Shown here: in pieces, positions 11,208 to 22,403 of the stretch
Numbering within the stretch: position 1 is the first letter of the stretch
Layout of the letters: every line of letters starts with the position of its first letter
Source: Simmondsia chinensis
Lineage: Eukaryota; Streptophyta; Magnoliopsida; Caryophyllales; Simmondsiaceae
Reading direction: 5' to 3'
Assembly (NCBI GenBank): GCA_018398585.1
Contig: JAGTTD010000006.1
Span: 4,600,501-4,664,500 of the forward strand
Length of the DNA: 64,000 bases
Program-made: the position numbers and the translations under genes
Notes under the pieces: generated by a model
Told to the model about the DNA's origin: nothing
Databases searched by the model: none
Seen by the model: only the letters and a program-made list of their open reading frames with translations

Positions 11208-13614
11208 TATAACGCCCAGCCTAATTAAATTACATTCGATAATTAAAATGTGTGAAACTCGGGATATTTAAATTAAATTAGGCTCGGCAGTATAATATGT
11301 GAATTTTAGGGTATTTAAATTAGGTTAGAACTCGCTATTATTTCGATTAGATTCCAAAATAAAAATAAATAAACAAATAAATATGTAAAATAACAAAGAA
11401 AAGAAAAGAAAAGAAAAAGGAAACAGAAAAGAGAAGGAAAAAAGAAAAGAAATTAAAACTTAAAGTTACTGTTGGTCCCCCCCCTGTTTTCTGTTTCTCT
11501 CTCTCTCCTCTGTACACTCTTTTTCTCTCTCCTCACCATCTCCCTCACCCTCACCGGCCCCCCTTCTACCATCCCCCACCGCCTCTCTCCCTCTACCGTC
11601 TCACCCGCACCGGTGCCGCCTAGCTCTCGTAAGTACCGGCCGACTCGACCCACACCGATACCGAGCACCACCACCCCGGTACGTATCTCTCTCTTTGTTC
11701 TCTTTTCTCTTCTCCACCGCCGACCACCACTACCGGCCCCCTCTACCGCCTAACCCCTACCGCCTCCCTCTTTACCATCTCACTCTCTTCCCCTACCGAC
11801 CCCGACCACCACGGTACCTCGGTACCACCCCCCCAGCAAAGTACAGTCCCCATCTCCACTAACGCCGCCCACCTTCACGCTGCATGACCACCACGGTACC
11901 AGTACTGCCTCCCTTTTCACGGTACGACCCGACCTTCACGGTACCGCCTGACCCACGCGGTACGACCCCGACCACCACGGTACCGCCCGACCCACGCGGT
12001 ATGACCCCGACCCACGCTGTACCGCCTGACCACCCGGTACCGCCTCCCACCACCGTACCGCCTGACCCCCCCTGGGTCTATAAATACCCCTCAACCACAC
12101 ACCACCACCACCCAACTCTCTCTCTCCTCTCGGTTCTTTCTCTCCACCACCCGCGATTTTCTCTCTCCTCTCTCTCCGGTGCCGCTACCTTGCCGGCACA
12201 GCTCCGGTCGACCCTCCGGTGCCGCCACCTTGCCGACACAGCTCCGGTTGTCCCTTCAGTGTCGCCACCTACCCGAAACAGCTCCGGCCACCTTGCCGGC
12301 AACACCATCTCGTCAATTTCAAAGCTAATCAACTATAGGAACTGGGTTTTTGGGTTAAAAGCTAGTAACAGTAAGTATATCACTTCTCCTACTTGTTTGT
12401 TAACTACGGAACATTGCTTTAAATGACTTGATTTGTAAGTATATTACTTCCCCTACTTGTTTGTAAAGCATAAAAATTGCTTTAAATGACTTGATTTGTA
12501 AGATTTATAGGTTGAATGATTTATTGTTTCGATAAAATAGGATTGGGCATATGTGTTTATGTGATTTTGTAATTTGGACTCTTATGGGTTGAATGATATT
12601 GGTTCATACGTTGATTTAACATGTGAATTTCGAAAGGATTTGTACGAATATGTGAATTTCGAAGGATTTATAAGAGTCTGTGAATTTCGAAGAAGTTTTT
12701 ACGAATATGTGAATTTCGAAGGAATTTTTACGAATATGTGAATTTCGAAGGAGTTCTACGAATATGTGAATTTCGAAGGAAATTATTGTAAACTTGTGAT
12801 TTGAATTTGAAAAGGATTTATAGAGCTTACAGATAACTATGTTGACCTTCCAAGGTCTGTTGACTATGGAATACGAAATACGAAAGTCGATTACGACCCT
12901 GTTGCGGGAATAATACCGGCACGTAGTTTTCGATGTCTGTTAGTTCTTCTGAACTAACAGATACTACGTTTTGATCCTAGCGGATCTGTTGACTTGAACC
13001 GGTTCAAATACGAAATACGAACGTCGATTACGACCCTGTCGTGGGAATAATACCGGCCGTAGTTTTTGATGCGTCTGTAAGTTTACCAAAAAGATTTTAT
13101 GAAATGAACGGAGTTATGAAACAAAATGATTTTCGAAGATAATTGATTTTACTGGTTTTGATTGGGTGTCTATCCGTTTTTAATAATATGCCTGATCCGG
13201 GTAGGGAATGTGTTATACTTACTGAGCGCGTTGTTTGCTCACCCAATTCGTTTATTTCTCTTTTTCCCAGATTAGTAGCTCATGGCAGTTATAGAGGAAT
13301 GAGGAAGGCAAAGCGACTTATTGTTCTGAACAACGTGTTGATTTCGAAGGTTTAGATATTTAATTAAGTTCGTAGTAGAATAGGATGGACTAATTGAGGT
13401 ATTGTAATTTTAAACTTCCGCACTATTAGAAGTAAGTCATTGGTATGATGTATTTGGATTTGATATCATGAATTTTGGAAAAGTTATGAAATTTTGAGGA
13501 AATTGTGATGGAGTGATTTGGGCTTCATACTATGATGGGGGATTCCATTGTAGTACGGCCATGTAGCGCCCGTTTAACTTAAGCCTATTCGGTATTAAAG
13601 TTGGGGGCGTTACA
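11208..13614. mobile_element. Nested solo LTR, 2.4 kb, TSD CATAC
   Basis: It starts TATAACGCCC and ends GGGGGCGTTACA, the inverse ends typical of LTRs beginning TGTAACGCCC. The five bases CATAC at 11203-11207 and again at 13615-13619 form a perfect target-site duplication. It contains a pyrimidine-rich promoter region, GGTACCG-rich repeats (about 11920-12060), a TATA box CTATAAATACCCC near 12078, and a 30-33 bp array built on GAATATGTGAATTTCGAAGG (about 12615-12785). No internal domain of this second element remains, so it formed by LTR-LTR recombination. Orientation is probably plus, from the TATA box. Confidence 0.85.
12615..12785 (+). repeat. TGTGAATTTCGAAGG tandem repeat
   Basis: Five to six copies of a 30-33 bp unit ending TGTGAATTTCGAAGG lie inside the solo LTR, downstream of its TATA box. 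Each holds TTCGAA, a 6-bp palindrome. Confidence 0.8.
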
Positions 13615-13861
13615 CATACTCCGACCCAGCGTACGGCTGGGGGCTAGGAATTAGGAACAGTAATAATACATTCCACCCTAGAAGTTAAAAATATTCGCAA
13701 TACATTCCAATCCAGTCTACGGCTGGGGGCTAAGGATTAAAAATACTCACGGCATGCCTCATCTCGGTTCACAAGTAAGAATTTGGAGACTAAATATGCG
13801 ATCATTCATAACTTGGCCCAACGGCCAAGAATTGACAAAATCTTAAAATTGACCATTCCAA

Positions 13862-14065
13862 ATGACCGCCTTAAGAAGTCAGGTAGAACGTCTCCAAAAA
13901 TCGCTGTTCGACCTTGAACAACGCCTCCAATCGAGAATACAATTCCTAGAGGCAACGCTAAAAGTTACCAAGTCAAGTAGAACAACGTCTCCAGAAACCG
14001 TTGTTCGACCACGAACAACGCCTCCAATCAAGAATACAATTCCTAAAGGCCATACCAAGAATTAA
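13862..14065 (+). CDS. Short coiled-coil-like open frame in the LARD
   Basis: A 67-codon frame encodes a charged peptide with heptad-like spacing in its first half (LRSQVERLQKSLFDLEQRL) and a Thr/Pro/Arg-rich second half. The underlying DNA contains an internal repeat (CAACGCCTCCAATC then AGAATACAATTCCTA, twice), so the frame may be accidental. It matches no retroelement domain I know. It lies between the nested solo LTR and the 3' LTR. Treat it as hypothetical. Confidence 0.25.
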   Translation: MTALRSQVERLQKSLFDLEQRLQSRIQFLEATLKVTKSSRTTSPETVVRPRTTPPIKNTIPKGHTKN

Positions 14066-14461
14066 CAAATAGAATGGGACAATGCCCACATTAACTACTC
14101 ACGGAAGCAATTATAGGCACCCTCCGATACCTTGCCATGGGAAAAACCAACAAACATGATCCTTAAAAGGCTCGTTTCCTCTAAACTCTAAAGCAAATCC
14201 CGAAAGCTAAAAACATTCGTCAACAAGGAAGCGTAAGAACCAATTGCCCGCTTAAAGCCGCAACAAAAAACCATGGATGGATAAACCAAAACAATGTCCA
14301 CTTAAAAGGACATCACTGGTAACGCCTATAAAACTTCTCATAACTGATAACGTTCATCAACAAAATCTTAACAGTCCGCATATTGTCAAAGCATTTGGAT
14401 GTTGTACACTCCACGGCAGAATGTGAACAGGTCCCATTCGCCCATGGAGTGGGGGGCTAAC

Positions 14462-15481
14462 TGTTGAGGATAAAAATAATCAGGTTAATATTAAAATAGG
14501 ATAACGAGATAATAACAAAAATTAAAATTAATTTTATTTTCTCTCTCCTCTCTCTCTCTCTCCCACGTGCTCTCTCTCTCCTCCTTTTTGCCCCCTTCCT
14601 CACGTCACTCTCTCTCCTCGTTTGCCCCCTTCCTCACTTCATTCTCTCTCTCTTCTTGGACCTCACTACTGCCTCCCTTCTCATCCTCTCCTCTACCGCC
14701 TACCGTCGCCTCTCTTCTCAAAACCCACACACACTCATCTCTCCCCTCTACCACCTCCCTTCTTAACCCCTCACATCTCTCTCCTCAACCCATCACTACC
14801 GCCTCCTCCTCTCTCTTACCGCCAGCACCTACTACCGCCAACATCGCCTACTACCGCCACCACCTGCTACCGCCAACATCACCGGTGTCGCCTACCCTCG
14901 AGTACCGCTTGACCCATCCGGTACCACCTGCACCATCCCACTACCGCCTTCTCCTCTCTCTTCTATAAATACCCCTTTTCCTCTTCACAAGAGGAGGGGG
15001 GGCTCGACACACGCAACAACCCCACTTCCTCTCTCTCCTTTTTCTCTCTCCTCTTGCTCCGGTCAGCTCCGACCATCTTCTCTGGAGCAACGTCGACCAC
15101 GTCGCTGCCAGCTCGTCATCGGTCTCCACCCAGCCGGTAACACACCGGCCACCATCCACCAGGGAGAACGCGACTCTCTCTCCTCTTTCTTTCTCCCTTC
15201 CCGGCCACCTCGCCGATACGAATTCCGGCCACCAGCCACCAAGAACCCCCTCTCCGTATACGATAAGTGTTTATTATTGTTTATTTTACGCTATTTACTT
15301 ATTATTATGCCTTTACTAACTTAGGCATCGGAGGGATCTCCCGCGGGAAAACCCGTGGGTCCCTCTAACGGCCTCTTTCGTTTTGCAGGGGACATCAGCT
15401 CAAACGCTAGCAGCTGCTTTCTCAGCGAGGGCTTGAGCCCGGTCCTCATCTTAAAGATCCTAACCAAAAATCCCCGAAACA
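14462..15481 (+). repeat. 3' LTR of the LARD-like element
   Basis: It aligns with 2676-3672 from TGTTGAGGATAAAAATAATC to CCCCGAAACA and has the same TATA box (14963-14975). The G-rich tract GAGTGGGGGGCTAAC immediately upstream serves as polypurine tract. A (TA)n run follows directly at 15482. Confidence 0.85.
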
Positions 15482-15506
15482 TATATATATATATATATAT
15501 ATATAT
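15482..15506. repeat. (TA)n microsatellite
   Basis: Perfect TA repeat abutting the LARD. It is probably the other half of the run at 2634-2674. Confidence 0.9.
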
Positions 15507-15758
15507 AAATTCTTACGAGAAGATAGAGGGTTAGAGGGGCAAATCTTGACATCAATTGGAATGAATGGTTAAGATTGATCCTTTTTTTATGGGTACCAAA
15601 AACAAAAAAAAAAATCTCGCCATCTCACCTCACCTTTCCTCTCTCCCTGCCCCCCACCCTTCCTTTCTCTCTGTCACCCGCCAGCCATCATCGCCCGTCG
15701 GCCACCACTAATACACCGCCCCTCCTTTTCCTCTCTCTTTCAATACCCTTCCTCCTGT
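15507..15758. mobile_element. Left arm of an inverted-repeat element split by a copia insertion
   Basis: GGTTAAGATTGATCC, a T-run and a long C/T-rich tract (CTCTCCCTGCCCCCCACCC and so on) are mirrored in inverse orientation at about 21405-21670, on the far side of the copia element. I infer a hairpin-type transposon into which the copia inserted. Its outer ends resemble family 1 MITEs only weakly. Confidence 0.5.
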
Positions 15759-16175
15759 TGATGTATTTTCAAAATATGTAAATTATAACATGTTAAATGT
15801 TGTTTAATATGTGTTTGAGATTGTCTCGATATTTGTTTAAGTGTTTAAATCTTGTCAGGGGTGTGTGTTGACACATGGGCGATGTGCGTCGACACACAAT
15901 CCAACAGAACTGCGAGGGAACAGCTGTATGTCGACACACATGGCCTGTGTGTTGACACACAGCCCTTTACAGAAGAGCACAGAGAATAATTGTGTGTGTC
16001 GACACACAATCTTACAGTAACCCTGTGTGTCGAAGTGTGTGTCGACACACAGGTCAATTTTTCTGACAGTTTTTGTGCGCAACTTTTCCTAGTTTTTTGG
16101 CGGCTCTTTTTGTTTGTTTTGGGACATCTCCTTCCACACATATACATATATATTCCCCTTTGATTTAGACTTAAA
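15759..16175 (+). repeat. 5' LTR of copia B, with palindrome array
   Basis: Between 15863 and 16053 there are about seven copies of TGTGTCGACACA or close variants (TGTGTTGACACA, TGCGTCGACACA, TGTATGTCGACACA). A TATA-like CATATACATATATATTCC follows at about 16137-16155. The exact 3' boundary is unclear because homology with the downstream LTR runs on through the primer site. Confidence 0.8.
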
Positions 16176-16247
16176 TTGGTATCAAAGAAAAGCGAGAAAA
16201 GAATTGAAAAGAACATTAATCTTAAGCTTTAAATTTTGGTTTGGGAT

Positions 16248-16856
16248 ATGGCTTCATCACTGAGGGAAATTACAGCAAACTTCGTGAAGTTAGATCGATT
16301 TGATGGCGGTAATTTCTACCGATGGCAGAGGAAGATGCACGTCCTCATTACTACTTTGAATGTGGTGTATGTGTTGAATGCACCTTTCCCATCCCCCGCT
16401 TCTGAGAAGGAGGAGACTTTGGCCGAGCAGAGGGCCAGACTGAAGTGGGAGAATGATGATTACATCTGTAGAGGGTACATACTCAACAGTATGACTGACA
16501 CCCTATTTGACATCTACTCGAACGTGCCGACCGCAAAGAAACTATGGGATGCACTTGAGGCTCGCTGCATGGCCGAGTATGCTACAAACAAAAAGTTCCT
16601 GGTTAGTCAATTTAATAATTATAAAATAGTAGATGATCGTCCTGTCATGGAGCAATTCCATGAAATTGAACGTACTTTGAATAATTTCAAACAACATGGT
16701 ATGAATATGGACGATACCATAATTGTTTCATCCTTGATTGACAAACTGCCTCCTTCATGGAGAGACGTTAAGAAAAGTCTCAAACATAAGAAGGAAGATA
16801 TGTCAATGGAAGAACTGGCTAACCATTTGTGCATTGAGAAAGGCTATAGGGTCTAG
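16248..16856 (+). pseudogene. copia B gag
   Basis: An open frame of about 203 codons encodes the copia-type capsid (UBN2-like). It begins MASSLREITANFVKLDRFDG, followed by the NFYRWQRKMHVLI block and further on KKLWDALEARC and YKIVDDRPVMEQ. Four codons upstream there is another ATG (16236), but MASS... fits family starts better. A stop (TAG, 16854-16856) separates it from the zinc knuckle in the next segment, so the original gag-pol frame is interrupted. Confidence 0.85.
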
Positions 16857-19836
16857 GATAACAACAAGGACCGCTCCGGTGATGTTGGGAAAATCAACAT
16901 CACAGAAGAAGGCAGGTCAAGCAAAGAAACCAAAAAAACCGGACACTTCCAAAAGAAGAAAAATGACAAGAGGCCGAAAATAGTCTGTTGGGAGTGTCAG
17001 AAGCCTGGTCACTTACGAAGGGACTGTTACCACCTTAAAAATAAGAAAGGCAAGAGGCTTGATCATCGCACCAAAAATTCAAACGATAAGTTCGTGGTGA
17101 TGATCGGAAGTCAACCTAGTTGAGAGTGATAACTCTTGGTGGGTTGACTCAGGGGCCACGAGACATGTGTGTAAGGACAAGGAGTTCTTCATGTATTTTG
17201 AACCCATAGACAATGGAACTATATTGTTCATGGGCAATGAGGCGACTATACAGGTTAAACAGAAGGGAAAGGTTGATTTGCTTTTTTCCTCTGGAAAAAC
17301 CCTTACTTTAACCAATGTATGTTATGCTCCGGGATGTGAAGAAGAATCTCGTGTCCGGTGGCCTGTTAAATCAGTTTGGGTTCAAGTTGATCTTCAAGGC
17401 CGACAAGTTTGTGTTGTCGAAAGGAGGGGTCTTTGTTGGCAAAGGGTACTTATGCTTGACTCGTCATTTTTGCGGCATCAGAGGCTAGGACATGTAAATT
17501 TTCATAGATTGCATGAAATGGTTAGTTCTTCGTTGATACCTGACATAGACAAGACTAATGATAAATGCAAAACTTCCATGTTAACAAAAACAACGAGAGC
17601 CATTTCCTTCCGTGCAAAGAGAGACTAATTTACTTGATGTGGTACATAGCGATTTATGTGATTTCAAGAACACACCATTTTTAGGTGGAAAGCGATATTT
17701 TATAACATTTATAGATGATTGTTCGAGATTCTGTTATGTATATCTCATAAATCACAAAGATGACTCGCTTGATAGATTTAAAGCATATAAAGCAAAAAAT
17801 CGAATTACACTGTGAGACCTTCCTCAAGCGCCTTAGGTCGGACCGTGGTGGGGAATACTATGATCCCAAGTATTTCGAAACCACTAGAATTAGACATGAG
17901 ATAACTGCAACGTATATTCCACAACAAGATGGCATGACTGAGAGGAAAAACCGGACTCTAAATAAAATGGTTAACTCAATGTTATCCTATTCCAGTCTCA
18001 GCGATGGATTTTGGAGTGCGGCGATGCTAATGGCATGTTATATATTAAATAGAGTTCCAAATAAGAAAAATAAGATAACCACATATGAATTATGGAACAA
18101 ATGAGCCCCTAATTTGAATTATTTAAAGGTTTAGGGGAGTAGGGCAGTCGTTAAAGTCCCTGAGCCTAAATATAAGAAGTTAGGTGAAAGAGGCATTGAT
18201 TGCATATTTGTTGGATATGCGCCTCACAGTCAGGCATATCGCTTCTATGTAATTGAGCCTAATGATTATATCACTATAAATACAATAATAGAATCTAGGG
18301 ATGCCGTCGTTGATGAGAATTGGTTCACCTCTATCCCTAGACCGAGGGATTATGTGCTGGTTGAGAGTGACACTTAAGTGTCATATGATGATGTTCATCA
18401 TGAGAAGGGAATTGTCCCAAAAAGCGCTCTAGAACTCCGAAGGAGTAAGAGAGCAAGGAAAGAGAAATCTTTCGGTTTGGACTTCTACACATTTTTGACA
18501 GAAGGTTCGAGGAACAATGTGGACCAAGTGGTTCTATATTGTTATCTCATGGAAGCTGATCCCCTGACATTTGATGAGGCGATGAGGTCTCATGACGCCT
18601 TCTTTTGGCGAGAGGCTGTGAATGATGAGATGGATTCCATCATTGGTAATAATACCTAAAAATTGGTGGATCTTCCACGAGATAGTAAGCCTATCGGGTG
18701 TAAATGGATCTTTAAAAAGAATATAAAAGTCGATAGAACAATAGATAAGTTTAAGGCCCGATTGGTGGCGAAAGGGTTCACCCAAAAACGTGGGTTGGAC
18801 TACTTTGACACGTATTCTCCCGTGGCAAGAATATCGACGATAAGAGTTTTAATAGTCTTTGCCTCAATTTATAAACTAGCGATACACCAAATGGATGTCA
18901 AAACAGCATTCCTGAATGGTGAGCTGGAAGAGGAAGTGTACATGGAACAACAGGAAGGTTTTGTTGTTCTTTGCCAAGAGGAAAGTATGTAAACTCATAC
19001 ACTCTCTGTATGGGCTAAAGTAAGCCCCGAAGCAATGGCACAAGAAATTTGATCAAGTTGTTCTTAACAGATTCGTTATAAACGAATCAGATAAATGTGT
19101 TTATAGCAAGTTTGATAATGGCAAAGGGGTCATTATATGTTTGTATGTCAATGACATGCTAATATTCGGTACTGATGTGGAACAAGTAGAGAGAGCAAAA
19201 CAGTTTCTCTCAAAAAACTTTGCTATGAAAGACATGGGTGAGGCGGAGGTAATCCTCGGTATAAGGATTGTAAGGAATGGTGGTACCATTTCCTTGACGA
19301 AATCTCACTATATTAAAAATGTGTTGAAAAAGTTCCATTTATTTGATTGTGCACCGATATCCATTCCAATGGATCCTAGTGTGAAATTAGTACCGAATGA
19401 TGGAGCTCCAGTGTCACAATTGGAGTACGCACGAGCCATTGGTTGTCTCATGTACGCCATGACGAACACAAGGCTTGATATCGCCTTTGCTGTTAGAAAG
19501 CTGAGTAGCTATGCCAGCAATCCGAGTAAGATGCACTAGGATGCAGTGCATCGGGTACTGAAGTACCTTAAGAAGACTATGAACTATGGTCTTTCTTATG
19601 TAGGATATCCTCCTATTTTGGAGGGATACTCTAATGCAAGTTGGATCTCCGATGTTGAGGATCATGCATCCATGAGTAGATGGGTATTCCTAATTGGCGG
19701 CGGTGCGGTTTCTTGGGGTTCCAAGAAACAAAGTTGCATATCTGATTCTACAATGGCGGCGGAGTTTATAGCTCTTGCGTGTGCAGCTAAAGAGGCCGAG
19801 TGGTTGAAAGATCTCTTGTATGAGTTACCTTTGTAG
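16857..19836 (+). pseudogene. copia B pol (zinc knuckle, protease, integrase, RT, RNase H), broken
   Basis: Fragments in order: zinc knuckle CWECQKPGHLRRDC (about 16986-17027); protease motif WWVDSGATRHVC (about 17139); integrase H/C region from RHQRLGHV (about 17473), HSDLCDF (about 17647), RSDRGGEYY and MTERKNRT; RT from CKWIFKKNIKVD (18699) through KARLVAKGF and MDVKTAFLNGELEEEVYM; RT catalytic box as LYVNDMLIFG at 19141, where copia elements normally have YVDD; RNase H from HRVLKYLKKTM with EGYSNASW to about 19836. At least seven stops or frameshifts interrupt the frame. Confidence 0.85.
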
Positions 19837-20677
19837 CCTAAGCCGATCACACCGATATTTATCCATTGTGATAGTGAAGCTACGCTTTCTAGAGCGTACA
19901 ATGGTGTATATAACGGGAAGTCCAGACACATTGGTGTAAGGTATAGTATAGTGAGACACCTTATTCGAGAAGGTGTTATCACTGTGGACTTCGTAAGAAC
20001 CAGTCAGAATCTAGCAGATCCGTTTATAAAAGGCCGGGCTAGAGACTTGGTTCTGAAAACAAGTGAAGGGATGGGGTTGAAACCTGTCATTATTAGTCAC
20101 CTATGATAGGCTCTCAACTCGACGCCTAATATGATGCTAGGTCTTGGGTTCAATGAGAGAGGCTTGTCATTTGTGTGACTGTAAGTACTAAATGAGAATT
20201 CTTCATCCTGAGTGTGAAGTGCTTGGTACCTGCGTCAGATATTCTAAGAGGATGAGCTAATGCTCTTAAGGGACCTGGTTCTAGAACTTATTGAATGTCG
20301 CGTTGCAGGGACATGATCAATGAGGTTCACCTTAGTGTGTGTTGAAGTTTGGCCACTTCAAAAGGGTGATTTTTGGCTAAGGGTTTTGGCCCTGAAACAC
20401 TCACGAAGGGTACAAGACACAAGGCCACAAATGTGTCGATCTAGGAGTAGTAGGGTGTGTACGCTGAGTACACCTTGTGCGTGATTAGATAGTCAGTTAA
20501 TCAAATAGGTTGTATGGTTCAAAGCTTGGTCTACCATTTTCGATTCAATTAAATGTATGGTCTTTTCACTAGGTGGGAGTTCAATCGTGAGACATCCTTG
20601 TTGATGCACAATAAGGCCTCCTTTAACTGAGATGTTAATTTTGAGATTGATTGTATTTTGAAAATGGTGGGGGGATT

Positions 20678-21127
20678 TGATGTATTTTCAAAATATGTAA
20701 ATTATAATATGTTAAATGTTGTTTAATACGTGTATAAGATATGTTTGAGATTGTCCCGATATTTGTTTAAGTGTTTAAAGATTGTTATAGGTGTGTGTCG
20801 ACACATGGGCCATGTGTATCAACACACAATCCAACAGAACCGCAGGGGAACAGCTGTGTGCCGACACACATGGCCCGTGTATCGACACACAGCCCTTTAC
20901 AAAAAGCGCATGGAAAAGAATTGTGTGCCACGACACATAGGGGCTATGTGTCGACACACAATCTTACAGTAACCCTTTGTGTCGATGTGTGTGTCGACAC
21001 ACATGTCAGTTTTTCTGACAGTCTTCGCGCGCGACTTTTCCCAGTTTTTTGGTAGCTCTTTTTGTTTTTTTGGGACGTCTCCTTCCACACATATACATAT
21101 ATATTCCCCTTTGATCCATACTTAAAT
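20678..21127 (+). repeat. 3' LTR of copia B
   Basis: It starts TGATGTATTTTCAAAATATG directly after the polypurine tract and repeats the 5' LTR, including a second set of TGTGTCGACACA-type palindromes (about 20793-21004). Homology with the 5' side continues through TTGGTATCAAAGAAAAG to about 21169, that is, through the primer site and about 40 bp of leader. Confidence 0.8.
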
Positions 21128-21404
21128 TGGTATCAAAGAAAAGAGAGAAAAGAATTGAAAAGAACATTGGATATTATGAGTTCTTGTGTTCGTGTGTTCA
21201 AGTAAGGGTTTATCAAACTTCAATCTCTCTACAACCCTATCAATCTCTCCCTTTACATATCTTCACTTCATATTTGGTTGTTGTTGTATCCCTAAGGATA
21301 TTTTGTACATCAAAATAAACCTTAAGAAAAGTGATTACATAGCCTCAATACCTAAGATCTTTTGGTTACCCGTTTGCAAGGATTTTGCAAGTATCTCATA
21401 AATT

Positions 21405-21671
21405 TGTTCTAACCCCTCCCGCCCTCCCCCAAGGAGGTATTGGAAGAGAGACAAAAGGAGAGCGGCGGCGGCAACGGGGTGAAGAGATTTTTTTGTTTGG
21501 GGGGGGGGGGGGGGGGGGGGGGGGGGTGATGTATCGGAAGATACAGAAAAGGAGGGGGGCCAGCGGCGGCCGGGGGTGAAGGGGAGGGAAGGAGAGGGAA
21601 AGGGTAAGGGAGATTTCTTTTTCTTTTTTTAATCTCATAAAAAAGAGTCAATCTTGACCGTCCATTTTAAT
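21405..21671. mobile_element. Right arm of the split inverted-repeat element, with G28 run
   Basis: G/A-rich sequence inverse to 15570-15758, ending GAGTCAATCTTGACCGTCC. It includes an uninterrupted run of 28 G at 21499-21526. Confidence 0.5.
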
Positions 21672-22364
21672 TAGAGGTGGCCATCGGGTCATTTGGGTCA
21701 GGTTCAGGTGAACCCATTCGGGTTTGGGTCATTTCGGGTTTATAATAAACTCGGGTCTGGTTGGGCTCGGGTCGCCCCATTCAGGCTCGGGTCACTTTCA
21801 AGTTTTTCCTGTACTCGAGTCGGGTTGGGTCTGGGTCAAGTTATTTCGAGTTCGGGTCACTTTAATTTTGAGTGGTCTTTGGTTCGGGTCAATCTTGGGT
21901 CAAGTTGTATGGGCTTCATGTCTTCATAATCCTTGTATTTAGTGTCTTGATGCTATGAACTAGTTACAAAAGTTTAAATTATACCAAATAATTTAAATGT
22001 ATTTATTATATTATTAATATAGGTGCTTAATAATATGTTATGAAGTTCAATTGTACATCTGACAACTAATAATTCTCATTGAATTTCAATACCTTAGGTA
22101 AGTTTAGCTTTTAGGTCGGGTTGGGTTCGGGTTCGGGTTCGGGTTGGTTTGGGTCGGGTTGGTTCAAGACAATGGTGGGTCAGGTCGGGTCAAATTGGTA
22201 TCGTTTATTTTCAGGTTAGGCAAAGAACGGGTCGGGTTTGTTACAGGTCGGGTCATATTTCAATTTCGGGTTCAATTATTTACTACATATTTTTGGTTCG
22301 AATCATGTCGGTTTCCAAGTTTTTCAGGTTGATTTTTTCGGTCGGGTTGAATTTTCCACCTCTA
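21672..22364. mobile_element. TIR element rich in CGGGT repeats (hAT-like)
   Basis: A 693-bp segment with inverted ends TAGAGGTGG / CCACCTCTA. The interior is packed with TCGGGTTCGGGTC-like words. The flanking eight bases are ATTTTAAT on the left and ATTAAAAT on the right, which match 6 of 8 as a direct repeat. They are also perfect inverses, so the original site may have been palindromic. I infer a hAT-type MITE. The Gly/Val/Ser-rich frames here are compositional. Confidence 0.6.
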
Positions 22365-22403
22365 ATTAAAATAGATGACCATGGTCTGTTCCTATCATAT
22401 ATA

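Larger units (their letters stand above)
2676..15481 (+). mobile_element. Large non-autonomous LTR retrotransposon (LARD-like)
   Basis: Two direct repeats of about 1 kb (2676-3672 and 14462-15481) flank 10.8 kb of sequence in which I find no gag, protease, integrase or reverse transcriptase motif on either strand. A TGGCGCCGTCTGTGGG primer-site-like sequence follows the first LTR and a G-rich tract (GGAGTGGGGGGC) precedes the second, which sets the orientation as plus. The interior holds two diverged segments of about 600 bp (6321-6930 and 8830-9410), three tandem arrays and a nested solo LTR. I infer a large retrotransposon derivative that would need proteins from a related autonomous element, probably Ty3/gypsy given the TGGCGCC start of the primer site. 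Confidence 0.8.
15759..21127 (+). mobile_element. Ty1/copia retrotransposon B, degenerate
   Basis: LTRs of roughly 420-450 bp start at 15759 and 20678 with TGATGTATTTTCAAAATATG. Next come a primer site TGGTATCAAAG (16178), gag, then protease-integrase-RT-RNase H fragments in Ty1/copia order, and a polypurine tract AAAATGGTGGGGGGA (about 20662-20676). The coding part is broken by many stops and frameshifts and the RT catalytic motif is altered, so it cannot move on its own. The LTRs carry an unusual array of TGTGTCGACACA-like palindromes. Confidence 0.9.

Noticed and set aside
11472..12426. Pro/Thr-rich open frames up to 180 codons
   Set aside because: Low-complexity GGTACC/CCGAC repeats in the solo LTR; no domain.
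15855..16216. Cys/His-rich minus-strand frames (CVDTH repeats)
   Set aside because: Translation of the TGTGTCGACACA palindromes in the LTR.
21396..21651. Gly- or Pro-rich frames around the G28 run
   Set aside because: Homopolymer translation only.
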